Shown here: positions 48,669 to 56,404 of the stretch, piece after piece
Numbering within the stretch: position 1 is the stretch's first letter
How the letters are laid out: the number at the start of each line of letters is the position of its first letter
NCBI RefSeq assembly: GCF_017464355.1
Contig: NZ_JAFUAG010000003.1
Coordinates: forward strand, 1 to 64,000
DNA: 64,000 nt
Direction: 5' to 3'
From: Ruminococcus sp.
Lineage (GTDB): Bacteria; Bacillota; Clostridia; Oscillospirales; Ruminococcaceae
The notes under the pieces: generated by a model
Seen by the model: only the letters and a program-made list of their open reading frames with translations
What the model was told of the DNA's origin: nothing
The model's database searches: none
Translations under genes and position numbers: made by a program

Positions 48669-50615
48669 TTACTTGGCCTTGCTGTCGATCTCCTCTTTCA
48701 GCTTGGCGATAGCGTCAGCTGCAGGCATAGCGGGCAGCTCGCCTTCCTTTCTTGAACGAACAGTTACCGTTCTGTCCTTTACCTCATTGTCACCGATGAT
48801 GAACATATAAGGTACTCTGTCAAGTCTGGCCTGCTTGATCTTGGGGCCGATGTTGTCGTCCTCGCCGTCAACTTCAACTCTCATGCCCAGGTCGCGCATT
48901 TCCTCAGCCAGCTCGTAAGCGTAGTCGTTGTGCTCGGGCTTGATGGGCAGTATGCGCACCTGCTCGGGTGCCAGCCACAGGGGCAGCACGCCTGCGTACT
49001 TCTCTATCAGCAGTGCCAGCGTTCTCTCGTAGCAGCCTACGGAAGTTCTGTGTATGATGTAAGGCATCTTCATCTTGCCGTCCTTGTCCACATATTCCAT
49101 GCCGAATTTCTTGGCTATCTGCATATCTATCTGTATGGTGATGAGCGTATCTTCCTTGCCGAATACGTTCTTTATCTGGATATCCAGCTTAGGTCCGTAG
49201 AAAGCAGCTTCGTCGATACCTATCTCGTAATCAAGACCGATATCGTCCAGTATCTTCTTCATGGCGCCCTGTGCTTCCTCCCACTGTTCAGCAGTACCCT
49301 CGTACTTGTTGTTGGGGTTAGCGGGATCCCACTGGCTGAAACGATAGCTTACGTCCTCTGCCAGACCGATAGTTTCAAGGCAGTACTTAGCCAGTGCCAG
49401 GCAGCCCTTGAACTCGTCCTCCAGCTGTTCGGGTCTGATGATAAGATGACCCTCGGAGATAGTGAACTGTCTTACTCTGATAAGGCCGTGCATCTCACCG
49501 CTGTCCTCCTTGCGGAACAGTGTTGAAGTCTCGCCCAGCCTCATGGGCAGATCTCTGTAGGAACGCTTTCTGTTCAGGAATACCTGATACTGGAAAGGAC
49601 AAGTCATAGGCCTCAGTGCGAAGCATTCCTTTGTCTCGTCATCGGGGTCGCCCAGTATGAACATACCGTCCCTGTAGTGATCCCAGTGACCTGATATCTT
49701 GTAAAGCTCTCTCTTGGACATGAAAGGAGTCTTTGTCAGCTGGTAGCCTCTTCTGTACTCCTCGTCCTCTATCCAGCGCTGGAGAGTCTGTATGACCTTA
49801 GCGCCCTTGGGCAGCAGTATGGGCAGACCCTGGCCGATGTAGTCAACAGTTGTGAAGTATTCAAGCTCTCTTCCCAGCTTGTTGTGGTCACGGAGCTTTG
49901 CCTCTTCCATTTGCTTGAGGTGTTCCTCCAGCAGGGAAGCCTTGGGGTATGCAGTACCGTAAACTCTGCACATCTGTATGCCGTCCTCAGCCTTGCCCCA
50001 GTAAGCGCCCGTACACTGTGTCAGCTTTACTGCCTTGATAGGTGCCACGCTCATGATATGGGGGCCTGCGCACAGGTCAACGAAGTCGCCCTGCTTGTAG
50101 AAGCTTAGTTTTTCGCCCTGGCTGTCGTGCTTCTCGATAAGCTCCAGCTTGTACTTCTCGTTTCTCTCTGTCATGAGCTTTACAGCATCATCGTGAGAAA
50201 GCTCAAATCTTTCCAGCTCATTGCCTTCCTTGGCGAGCCTCTTCATCTCTGCCTGAAGCTTTTCCAGGTCAGCGGGAGTAAAGGGCTTCTCAACCTCAAA
50301 GTCATAGTAAAAGCCCGTTTCGGTAGCAGGACCTCTGCCCAGCTTGGCATCGGGGTACAGATTCTTTACAGCCTGTGCCAGCAGATGAGAAGCAGTATGC
50401 CAGAAGGTTTCCTTGCCCTGCTTTGAATCAAAGGTCAGCACCTCGAACTCGCAGTCGCTGTCGATGACAGTTCTCAGGTCCCTGACCTCGCCGTTTATCT
50501 TTACCACGCAGGCTGCCTTGTACAGCCCCATGCCTATGCCCTTGATTATCTCACCGGCGGGCATTGCCTGCTCGATCTCTTTTACCGAGCCGTCTTTTAA
50601 CGTCAGTTTTATCAT
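48669..50615 (-). CDS. thrS: Threonyl-tRNA synthetase
   Basis: ThrRS charges tRNA-Thr and edits Ser-tRNA-Thr. At 648 residues it has all usual parts: a TGS domain (1-62), the editing domain (about 65-230; HTASHLLAQAVKNLYPDAKLGRG, DLCAGPHIMS), the class II core with motif 2 (MTCPFQYQVF, RLGETSTLFRKEDSGEMHGLIRVRQF) and motif 3 (HRTSVGCYERTLALLIE), and the anticodon domain. The editing and core Cys/His residues are present. ATG 50615 has AAAGGCGG 8 bases upstream. It is the last gene downstream of a T-box leader with a probable Thr specifier, three genes away. Confidence 0.97.
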   Translation of the reverse strand: MIKLTLKDGSVKEIEQAMPAGEIIKGIGMGLYKAACVVKINGEVRDLRTVIDSDCEFEVLTFDSKQGKETFWHTASHLLAQAVKNLYPDAKLGRGPATETGFYYDFEVEKPFTPADLEKLQAEMKRLAKEGNELERFELSHDDAVKLMTERNEKYKLELIEKHDSQGEKLSFYKQGDFVDLCAGPHIMSVAPIKAVKLTQCTGAYWGKAEDGIQMCRVYGTAYPKASLLEEHLKQMEEAKLRDHNKLGRELEYFTTVDYIGQGLPILLPKGAKVIQTLQRWIEDEEYRRGYQLTKTPFMSKRELYKISGHWDHYRDGMFILGDPDDETKECFALRPMTCPFQYQVFLNRKRSYRDLPMRLGETSTLFRKEDSGEMHGLIRVRQFTISEGHLIIRPEQLEDEFKGCLALAKYCLETIGLAEDVSYRFSQWDPANPNNKYEGTAEQWEEAQGAMKKILDDIGLDYEIGIDEAAFYGPKLDIQIKNVFGKEDTLITIQIDMQIAKKFGMEYVDKDGKMKMPYIIHRTSVGCYERTLALLIEKYAGVLPLWLAPEQVRILPIKPEHNDYAYELAEEMRDLGMRVEVDGEDDNIGPKIKQARLDRVPYMFIIGDNEVKDRTVTVRSRKEGELPAMPAADAIAKLKEEIDSKAK

Positions 50616-50641
50616 ATCTATTCCGCCTTTCAATATCTGAG

Positions 50642-50704
50642 GTCTGCGTGGGACGAATGGCTGTTCCGGCAGACAAACTGCGCCCCGCCCGCCCACCCGC
50701 AGAC
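50642..50704 (-). promoter_or_regulatory. Structured element just before thrS
   Basis: Between the SUFU gene and thrS, GTCTGCG-GG-TGGG (50704-50692 on the minus strand) pairs with CCCACGCAGAC (50652-50642), enclosing about 40 bases that can form an inner stem. It ends about 27 bases before the start codon. Its role is unknown. A weak -10-like TATAAC lies upstream at about 50730. Confidence 0.5.
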
Positions 50705-50721
50705 TTTTGTTGTTTTAACTG

Positions 50722-51348
50722 TTATACTATCGATTTTCTGTAGTAGTCAGTGACATCACTGCCCAGCCGCTTGTATATCTCAGCCACACTGTCATTTGAG
50801 CCGAGAGTTTTCAGCTCGGCATCGGTCATGCCGATAAGCTCGATGAATTCCACCCTGCCGTTGGGGGTCTCAAGGGTGTTCACCGTGGGGTCGTTTATGC
50901 AGATGAAACCTGTCAGCGGTGACTTCTGCTCGTAGTCGATACCTGCGGTCTGGCCTGTGTAGATGTATTCGTTGTTCTGGAATATATCGCCGCTGCTGAA
51001 AGTGATCTTTGCTACCTGCTGAAGTATCCCCGCAACGCTTTTCAGCTCTTTTTCCTCGTTGGCAGGATCGTAGCAGCCCTTTTTCAGCTTGAAGGTCAGC
51101 TCAAAACCGTAGCCGCTCCACTCCTTGTCCTCGCTCTCCTTGTCATACAGCTCTGTAAGTCCGTAGCTGACAAAGTGCCAGAAATCACCGCCGTCATAGA
51201 TGCTTATGCCGTTTAGCGGGTCATCACCGCCCAGCATATAGGGCACTATAGCGGCATAGTGCAGAGGGTTGGTCTGTCCGGGATATACCCTGTCAAATTC
51301 TTCGGTTATCGCGTCCCAGCCGGGCGCAAGCTCTTCTTCGTCTGCCAT
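50722..51348 (-). CDS. Suppressor-of-fused (SUFU) domain protein
   Basis: This 208-residue cytoplasmic protein shows the bacterial SUFU pattern throughout: APGWDAITEEFDRVYPGQ, NPLHYAAIVPYMLGGDDPL, ISIYDGGDFWHFVSYGLTEL and EWSGYGFELTFKL. Bacterial SUFU proteins have no settled function; some act as immunity-like or binding proteins beside toxin loci, but no toxin is recognised here. The gene lies 17 bp after the small membrane protein gene and about 106 bp before thrS, within the T-box-headed operon. Confidence 0.88.
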   Translation of the reverse strand: MADEEELAPGWDAITEEFDRVYPGQTNPLHYAAIVPYMLGGDDPLNGISIYDGGDFWHFVSYGLTELYDKESEDKEWSGYGFELTFKLKKGCYDPANEEKELKSVAGILQQVAKITFSSGDIFQNNEYIYTGQTAGIDYEQKSPLTGFICINDPTVNTLETPNGRVEFIELIGMTDAELKTLGSNDSVAEIYKRLGSDVTDYYRKSIV

Positions 51349-51365
51349 TTGCGTTTACCTCCTTG

Positions 51366-51767
51366 TCAGTCTGCGTCAAGGACAGTCCTTACAACTGCGG
51401 TGCCTGCCAGCGGGTCGCTGTTCTTGTCTGCCTTTTTGGGTGAGCCTGCGGGCATTATCTTGAATACATACGCATACACCCAGAAGCACAGCAGCAGTAC
51501 GCTGAGTATGTTCGCAGTTGTGCTGAGTCCCTTGGTCAGTGATTTTTTTACTACGAATTTGATCTTCTTTCCCCTCTTCTCACGGCTGAGTGCGTTGAAA
51601 AAGCTGAGAAACCAGAACGAACCTATCCATATCGGCACGAACATCAGAAATCCGAAGGTGTAGGTTATCCTCTGCTTGTAGGCCATGAAAGATACCACAC
51701 CCGCAGCTATGCAGGCTGCGATACATATGATGTAGCAAATTATGGCCAGGGTCTTTCTCCCGTTCAT
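51366..51767 (-). CDS. Small three-segment membrane protein, unknown
   Basis: This 133-residue protein has hydrophobic segments at about 8-30 (AIICYIICIAACIAAGVVSFM), 37-58 (TFGFLMFVPIWIGSFWFLSFF) and 85-106 (TANILSVLLLCFWVYAYVF), joined by a basic loop (SREKRGKKIKFVVKKS). I do not recognise a family. It lies between the 2H phosphoesterase gene and the SUFU gene with short gaps and an AGGAGA ribosome site, so it is co-transcribed under the T-box. Confidence 0.7.
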   Translation of the reverse strand: MNGRKTLAIICYIICIAACIAAGVVSFMAYKQRITYTFGFLMFVPIWIGSFWFLSFFNALSREKRGKKIKFVVKKSLTKGLSTTANILSVLLLCFWVYAYVFKIMPAGSPKKADKNSDPLAGTAVVRTVLDAD

Positions 51768-51791
51768 TTTACTTTCTCCTCTCGAAAATTA

Positions 51792-52358
51792 TCACAAGTC
51801 TATATTTTTATAGCAGAAATACGTTCCTGCTGAAACGGCATCGTCATCATAGCAGAAAAGCGACAGCCTGTCAAAGCGGAATTTCACGGGCGTGAAGCCT
51901 TCCCTGAGCAGCCTGTGAGCTTTCTCGAACTTCTCATAGGGCGCTATGCCTATGGCAAGGGTGGTGTGGAAGATGTAGTCATCATCATGCTCCGCAGGGC
52001 ATTCTCCGAAGGCCTTTTCCAGCTGTGAGAACAGCCTTTTCTGTAAAGCGGGCAGCCGTTCATCTGCGGCGGCTCTCAGCATTATACAGCCCGAGTCCAC
52101 ACCGCCTATGACGCTGTTCCGGAAAAGCAGCACATCGTCAAAAAGCAGCTCCATAGGGCGCACCGTAAGGGCAAAGCTGTCAAAGAACTCCTCGGCACTT
52201 TCAAGACTTCTTATCGCAAAGGGCTGCTTTAATGATACATGGAAAGGCAGCCTTGCCATCTCAAACCCCGTGCCTGCGCACCTGTGAGCGGCAAGCATGG
52301 CTTTAGCCCCGTAATTTTGCATCTCGGCATCTCCCGTAAGAACTATGGTCGCTTTCAC
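51792..52358 (-). CDS. 2H phosphoesterase / RNA 2'-5' ligase-like protein
   Basis: 2H enzymes act on 2',3'-cyclic or 2'-5' phosphodiester bonds, often in RNA. The 188-residue protein has the two defining motifs, FHVSL (His40-x-Ser42) and FHTTL (His131-x-Thr133), each followed by a hydrophobic strand. The start is a GTG at 52358 with AAGGAGGG 10 bases upstream, immediately after the T-box terminator. It is the first gene of the T-box operon that ends with thrS. Its RNA substrate is unknown; tRNA is an attractive guess from the regulation. Confidence 0.78.
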   Translation of the reverse strand: MKATIVLTGDAEMQNYGAKAMLAAHRCAGTGFEMARLPFHVSLKQPFAIRSLESAEEFFDSFALTVRPMELLFDDVLLFRNSVIGGVDSGCIMLRAAADERLPALQKRLFSQLEKAFGECPAEHDDDYIFHTTLAIGIAPYEKFEKAHRLLREGFTPVKFRFDRLSLFCYDDDAVSAGTYFCYKNIDL

Positions 52359-52379
52359 AGCCGCCGCCCTCCTTATGAA

Positions 52380-52652
52380 AATAAAAAGTCCCATGCGAGA
52401 AAAATTCTCACATGGGACGCAATAAACGTGGTTCCACCCAGCTTCGCACAGCACGGCATATATCCGCACCATACCTCATTAACGTCTTTAACGCAGAACT
52501 GCGGCGTGTATTGGACGCACTCGGGGGCGGTGTCCTTGCTGCTTTTGCCTGCCGTAATTTCAGCACCATACGGCTCTCTGTGAAGCACTTTTTCTGCAGT
52601 GCGGCTTCCCCGTCATAGATTTCTCCTATAACAGTACGGCTCTGCCATACCT
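52380..52652 (-). promoter_or_regulatory. T-box leader, probable tRNA-Thr specificity
   Basis: The leader has the T-box GGGTGGAACCACG (52427-52439 on the plus map), followed by the terminator stem GTCCCATG..CATGGGAC (52388-52418) and TTTTTATTTT. Upstream are GACGGGGAAG, AGAGAGCCGTATGGTG and TACGGC of Stem I. By comparison with other clostridial leaders, the specifier position reads GGAC-ACC-G, giving Thr (ACC) followed by a purine. Uncharged tRNA-Thr would bind and favour the antiterminator. Confidence 0.88.
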
Positions 52653-52658
52653 GCTATC

Positions 52659-52687
52659 ATTCTAGCACCTTATCCTCCTTTTGTCAA
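52659..52687 (-). promoter_or_regulatory. Promoter of the T-box operon
   Basis: TTGACA (52682-52687) and TAGAAT (52659-52664) are 17 bp apart. It is divergent from the rny promoter about 60 bp away. Confidence 0.85.
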
Positions 52688-52749
52688 GTGGGATTTTCGC
52701 CCCTGTTCAAAAAAAATTTGTTTTTTTGGTAGAATAACTAAAAAACACC

Positions 52750-52778
52750 TTGACAATTTCAGCGTTTTGTTATACAAT
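52750..52778 (+). promoter_or_regulatory. rny promoter
   Basis: TTGACA (52750-52755) and TACAAT (52773-52778) are separated by 17 bp. The predicted start is near 52785. Confidence 0.85.
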
Positions 52779-52784
52779 AATATT

Positions 52785-53007
52785 ATGCATTATATTTTTT
52801 ATCGGTCTGCCGTGAAGGCAGAGGAGCAAAGTCCGTAAAAACCTTGGGACGGCGCTGCTCTGACAGGGACGGCGGTTGATCATAAAATAAATCATGCTAA
52901 ATGTATCTTTACAATTTAATATCGGGCAGAGGCTTTCCCTCGGCAGAAAAATGCCGCAAGGTGAAGGGGAAAGGCTCTGTACTTTCAAGAAGGAGGAATG
53001 CTATACA
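52785..53007 (+). ncRNA. Structured 5' leader of rny (unassigned RNA element)
   Basis: This leader is about 220 bases long. Part 1 (about 52805-52876) has a CTGCC/GGCAG hairpin, AAGTCCGT at 52829-52836 and two copies of GGGACGGCG (52846-52854, 52866-52874), either of which could pair with GTCC. Part 2 (52926-52977) is a long stem CAGAG..CTTTCCC / GGGGAAAG..CTCTG with an inner CGGCA/TGCCG hairpin, ending 12 bases before AGGAGG. It matches no riboswitch class I know. It could be an autoregulatory cleavage site for RNase Y or a ligand sensor. Confidence 0.55.
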
Positions 53008-54576
53008 ATGATAGGTGCCGGATTAGCAGTTGCACTTTGTGTAGCGGCTCTTGTTCTTGGCGCGGCCATCAGCGGCTACATTTGTTTTAAGAAAGGTATC
53101 GACTACCGCAAGGAAACTGCCGAGGCAGCCATAGGTTCGGCTGAGGCGGAAGCGGGGAAGATAGTCGAGGAAGCAAAGAAGGAAGCCGAAACTCTGAAAA
53201 AGTCTGCACTGGTGGAAGCAAAGGACGAAATACATAAGTCCCGTCAGGAAACCGAAAAAGAGCTGAAAGAAAGAAGAAGTGAAGTATCCAGACAGGAAAG
53301 AAGGATCCAGCAGAAGGAAGAGAGCATCGACAAGAAGCTGGACAATCTGGAGAAGAAGGAAGAAACACTTCAGAAAAAGCTGAAGTCCGCCGACGAGAAG
53401 GTGGCTGAGGCTGAGCGTATCAAGCATTCACAGCTGGATATGCTGGAGAAGATCTCAGGGCTGACAGTGGAGCAGGCCAAGGAATACCTGCTGAGCCAGC
53501 TGGAGGGTGATCTTGTCCACGAAAAGGCCGTCAAGATCGCGAACTATGAGTCGCAGATCAAGGACGAGTGTGATGCCAAGGCAAGGCAGTATATCTCGCT
53601 GGCTATTGCGAGATGTGCGGCAGATCAGGTGTCCGAGACAGCTGTATCTGTTGTGGCGCTGCCCAACGATGAGATGAAGGGCAGGATAATCGGCCGTGAA
53701 GGCAGAAATATCCGTACCATCGAAACTCTCACAGGCGTTGACCTGATAATCGACGACACTCCCGAAGCTATCACCATTTCCTGCTTCGATCAGGTAAGGC
53801 GTGAGGTCGCAAGGATAGCCCTTGAAAAGCTTATCCAGGACGGCCGTATACACCCCACCCGCATCGAGGAGATGGTAGAGAAGGCCAAGCGTGAGGTAGA
53901 GCTGAAGATCAAGCAGGAGGGCGAGAGAGCAGTGCTGGAGACCAACGTACACGGTCTTAATCACGAGCTCATCAAACTGCTGGGAAGACTTAGGTTCCGC
54001 ACCAGCTACCGTCAGAACGTGCTCAATCATTCTATCGAGGTGGCACATCTGGCAGGCATGATGGCATCAGAGCTGGGAGTTGACGCTAATCTCGCCAGAA
54101 GAGCAGGACTGCTCCATGATATAGGCAAGGCGCTGAGCTACGAGATCGAAGGATCCCATGTACAGATCGGTGTCGATGTATGTAAGAAGTATAAGGAGAG
54201 CCCCGACGTTATCCATGCGATCGAGGCACACCACGGCGACGTTGAAACAAGAACTGTCGTTGCAGCACTGGTACAGGCCGCAGATGCCATATCTGCCGCA
54301 AGACCCGGTGCAAGAAGCGAGAATTACGAGAACTATATCAAGAGGCTCCAGAAGCTCGAGGAGATCTGCACTTCCTATGACGGCGTAGAGAAATCCTACG
54401 CTATACAGGCAGGCAGAGAGGTAAGGATAATGATCCAGCCCGACAAGATCAACGATGAAAAGATGGTGCTTGTCGCCAGGGAGATCGCCAAGAGGATAGA
54501 AACAGAAATGGACTATCCCGGACAGATCAAAGTCAACCTTATCAGAGAGAGCCGCGTAGTGGAGTATGCAAAGTAA
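53008..54576 (+). CDS. rny: Ribonuclease Y
   Basis: RNase Y is the membrane-tethered endoribonuclease that starts mRNA decay in Firmicutes. The 522-residue protein has an N-terminal membrane helix (about 4-27), a long charged coiled coil (about 35-190), a KH domain (about 205-275; [19 protein letters not shown]) and an HD domain (about 330-430; [37 protein letters not shown]). ATG 53008 with AGGAGG 8 bases upstream begins the membrane helix. It has a long structured leader and a terminator, so it is monocistronic. Confidence 0.96.
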   Translation: MIGAGLAVALCVAALVLGAAISGYICFKKGIDYRKETAEAAIGSAEAEAGKIVEEAKKEAETLKKSALVEAKDEIHKSRQETEKELKERRSEVSRQERRIQQKEESIDKKLDNLEKKEETLQKKLKSADEKVAEAERIKHSQLDMLEKISGLTVEQAKEYLLSQLEGDLVHEKAVKIANYESQIKDECDAKARQYISLAIARCAADQVSETAVSVVALPNDEMKGRIIGREGRNIRTIETLTGVDLIIDDTPEAITISCFDQVRREVARIALEKLIQDGRIHPTRIEEMVEKAKREVELKIKQEGERAVLETNVHGLNHELIKLLGRLRFRTSYRQNVLNHSIEVAHLAGMMASELGVDANLARRAGLLHDIGKALSYEIEGSHVQIGVDVCKKYKESPDVIHAIEAHHGDVETRTVVAALVQAADAISAARPGARSENYENYIKRLQKLEEICTSYDGVEKSYAIQAGREVRIMIQPDKINDEKMVLVAREIAKRIETEMDYPGQIKVNLIRESRVVEYAK

Positions 54577-54587
54577 GGCTTAAAGAG

Positions 54588-54615
54588 GCGGACAGGGCGA
54601 CCTGTCCGCTTTTTT
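54588..54615 (+). terminator. Terminator of rny
   Basis: GCGGACAGG/CCTGTCCGC with a GCGA-type loop and a T run. Confidence 0.92.
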
Positions 54616-54665
54616 GTTAGATGAAAGGGAAAAGCCCTGCGGGGCAGATTCGGAGGCTGTGTTAT

Positions 54666-56234
54666 ATGGCTAAAATTGATAAAAAGGAAGATAAGCTGAA
54701 CAAGGGGCACAAGCACTTGTTCGGCACTACCGAGAAGTCGGATTTTATACTGAATATGGACATGAACGGGGCACAGCGTATGTGCAGCCGTTTCTGTATG
54801 CTGGCTGTGGCTATAGTCACGCTGGTGCTGATACCCGCTTACTATACCCAGCGGGTGGTCATGTATGTTGAGGAAGAGATACCCCACTACCTCAGCGATA
54901 ATTTTATTTTCTATGCCGCGTCTATGGTCATGCTGGCAGGGGGCGTGGGATACCTGGTGTTCCATGTGGCAAGGCAGAAGGGTCTTGTGGATATAAAGAA
55001 CAACAGGCTGCTGGCACTGCCGCTGGCGGTAATGGTGACTACCCTCATATCCTCCCTGACTGCTGTGAGCATACACGACAGTATACTTGGCTACATAGGC
55101 AGACATGAGGGCTTTCTCATGACCTTCGGCTGCTTCGGGCTCTTCGCCGTGGCAGCAGCCCTGGGCGACAAGGACAACAAGAAAAAACTGGCAGACTTCA
55201 TCGTGGGCGCAGGGGCGCTGCAGGGGCTGGCCGGCATACTTGAAGCCGTACCCGCAACTTCGGGGATAATGCATAATTTCTTCGGGAAGCTCTACCTCAG
55301 GCCGGGCACCGCAGAAACTGTAAATGCCGCCGCAGGTGAGTTCTATGTTTCCCCCGAGGAGGACCTGATATCCTTCGGTATCTATAAAGAGGGCAGAGTG
55401 GCCAGCGGCTTCCTCACCTCGCCCCACGCACTGGCTGCGCTGATAGCTGTGGCCTTCGCCATAGCACTGGCAGGTGCGGCATTTGATGAAAACAAAAAGC
55501 GCAGGGTATGCTATGCCATAGCTGCCCCCGTAATGGCGGCGGCTGCCTGCCTGGCAGAGGTGTGGGCAGGTGTCATAGCCATAGGCGCAGCCGCACTGCT
55601 GGTGACAGTGTTCGCACTCATCAGGGCAGGCAAGGGCGGAAAAGGCGCTGTGCTGGTTCTGGTGCCCGTGATATGCTCGGGCATTGCCGCAGGGGCGCTG
55701 TTCGGCACAGGGGCTGCAAAGTTCGAGGACGAGAACATAATCTTCACCGACAGCTTTGCCAACCGCACCATAGGCCACTATTCGAGATATGACTATATCT
55801 CGGGTCTGACGGATAAGGAGACCGACGACAGGAGCATTTACAGCTATCTCTTCGGTGACGGCCTGTATGCCGTTTCCCAGAAGCCCGTAACAGGTATAGG
55901 CCCCGATAACGGTCTCTACTATATCAGCGAGTTCGGCCTCAGCCTTGACCGCACCTACAACGAGTACATCGATACAGCCATGCAGAAGGGCGTGCTTACC
56001 CTGGTGCTTTACGGGCTGTTCCTGCTGGTGACAGTGATAAAGGGCTTCAAGCTGCTGGCTGCCTTTATAAAGGGCAATGGTGACTGGGTATCTGCTGCGG
56101 CACTGACGGCGGTGCTGGCTTACATGGCGCAGGCCTGGTTCAACACAAGCTGGTTCAGCGCGACCTACCTGTTCTTCATCGCAGCGGGACTTTGCTGGGA
56201 TATCTCGGGCAAGGGCAAAGCGAACAGCAAGTGA
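54666..56234 (+). CDS. O-antigen-ligase/Wzy-like polytopic membrane protein
   Basis: This 522-residue protein has about ten to twelve membrane segments. A large outer loop (about 205-265) is followed by segments and then a second loop containing KPVTGIGPDNGLYYISEF and RTYNEYIDTAMQKGVLTLVLYG, which resembles the conserved C-terminal block of Wzy/O-antigen ligase (Wzy_C) proteins. Those join or polymerise lipid-linked glycans outside the membrane. No other glycan-assembly genes are nearby, so substrate is unknown. The start at 54666 (MAKIDKKEDK) has GGAGG 9 bases upstream; an earlier ATG at 54621 lies close to the rny terminator. Confidence 0.65.
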   Translation: MAKIDKKEDKLNKGHKHLFGTTEKSDFILNMDMNGAQRMCSRFCMLAVAIVTLVLIPAYYTQRVVMYVEEEIPHYLSDNFIFYAASMVMLAGGVGYLVFHVARQKGLVDIKNNRLLALPLAVMVTTLISSLTAVSIHDSILGYIGRHEGFLMTFGCFGLFAVAAALGDKDNKKKLADFIVGAGALQGLAGILEAVPATSGIMHNFFGKLYLRPGTAETVNAAAGEFYVSPEEDLISFGIYKEGRVASGFLTSPHALAALIAVAFAIALAGAAFDENKKRRVCYAIAAPVMAAAACLAEVWAGVIAIGAAALLVTVFALIRAGKGGKGAVLVLVPVICSGIAAGALFGTGAAKFEDENIIFTDSFANRTIGHYSRYDYISGLTDKETDDRSIYSYLFGDGLYAVSQKPVTGIGPDNGLYYISEFGLSLDRTYNEYIDTAMQKGVLTLVLYGLFLLVTVIKGFKLLAAFIKGNGDWVSAAALTAVLAYMAQAWFNTSWFSATYLFFIAAGLCWDISGKGKANSK

Positions 56235-56248
56235 TATGATCTTCCATA

Positions 56249-56282
56249 AGCGTGAACGAAAGCTATCGTTCACGCTTTTTTT
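56249..56282 (+). terminator. Terminator after the O-antigen-ligase-like gene
   Basis: AGCGTGAACGA/TCGTTCACGCT with a run of seven Ts. Confidence 0.92.
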
Positions 56283-56338
56283 GCGCCTGCAAAACGCATA
56301 ATAATTTACAAATTAATAATTAATTCTGCTTTCAGGTG

Positions 56339-56347
56339 TGTTATAAT
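56339..56347 (+). promoter_or_regulatory. Extended -10 promoter of the GGDEF-like/SBP operon
   Basis: TGTTATAAT forms an extended -10. No good -35 is seen at 17 bp in the AT-rich upstream sequence. Confidence 0.5.
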
Positions 56348-56404
56348 GTATACGTATACACAAAAATAAGCCGCTTAAGGCGAAAAATATATGAGGTAGA
56401 GAAC

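Noticed and set aside
52805..52876. rny leader as an RNase P, c-di-GMP or NiCo-type RNA
   Set aside because: Short matches such as GCAAAGTCC and CTGACAGGGAC were noted, but the rest of each consensus is missing.
54513..56273. 586-codon minus-strand open frame
   Set aside because: It is the complement of the O-antigen-ligase-like gene; the product is His/Cys/Tyr rich and not protein-like.
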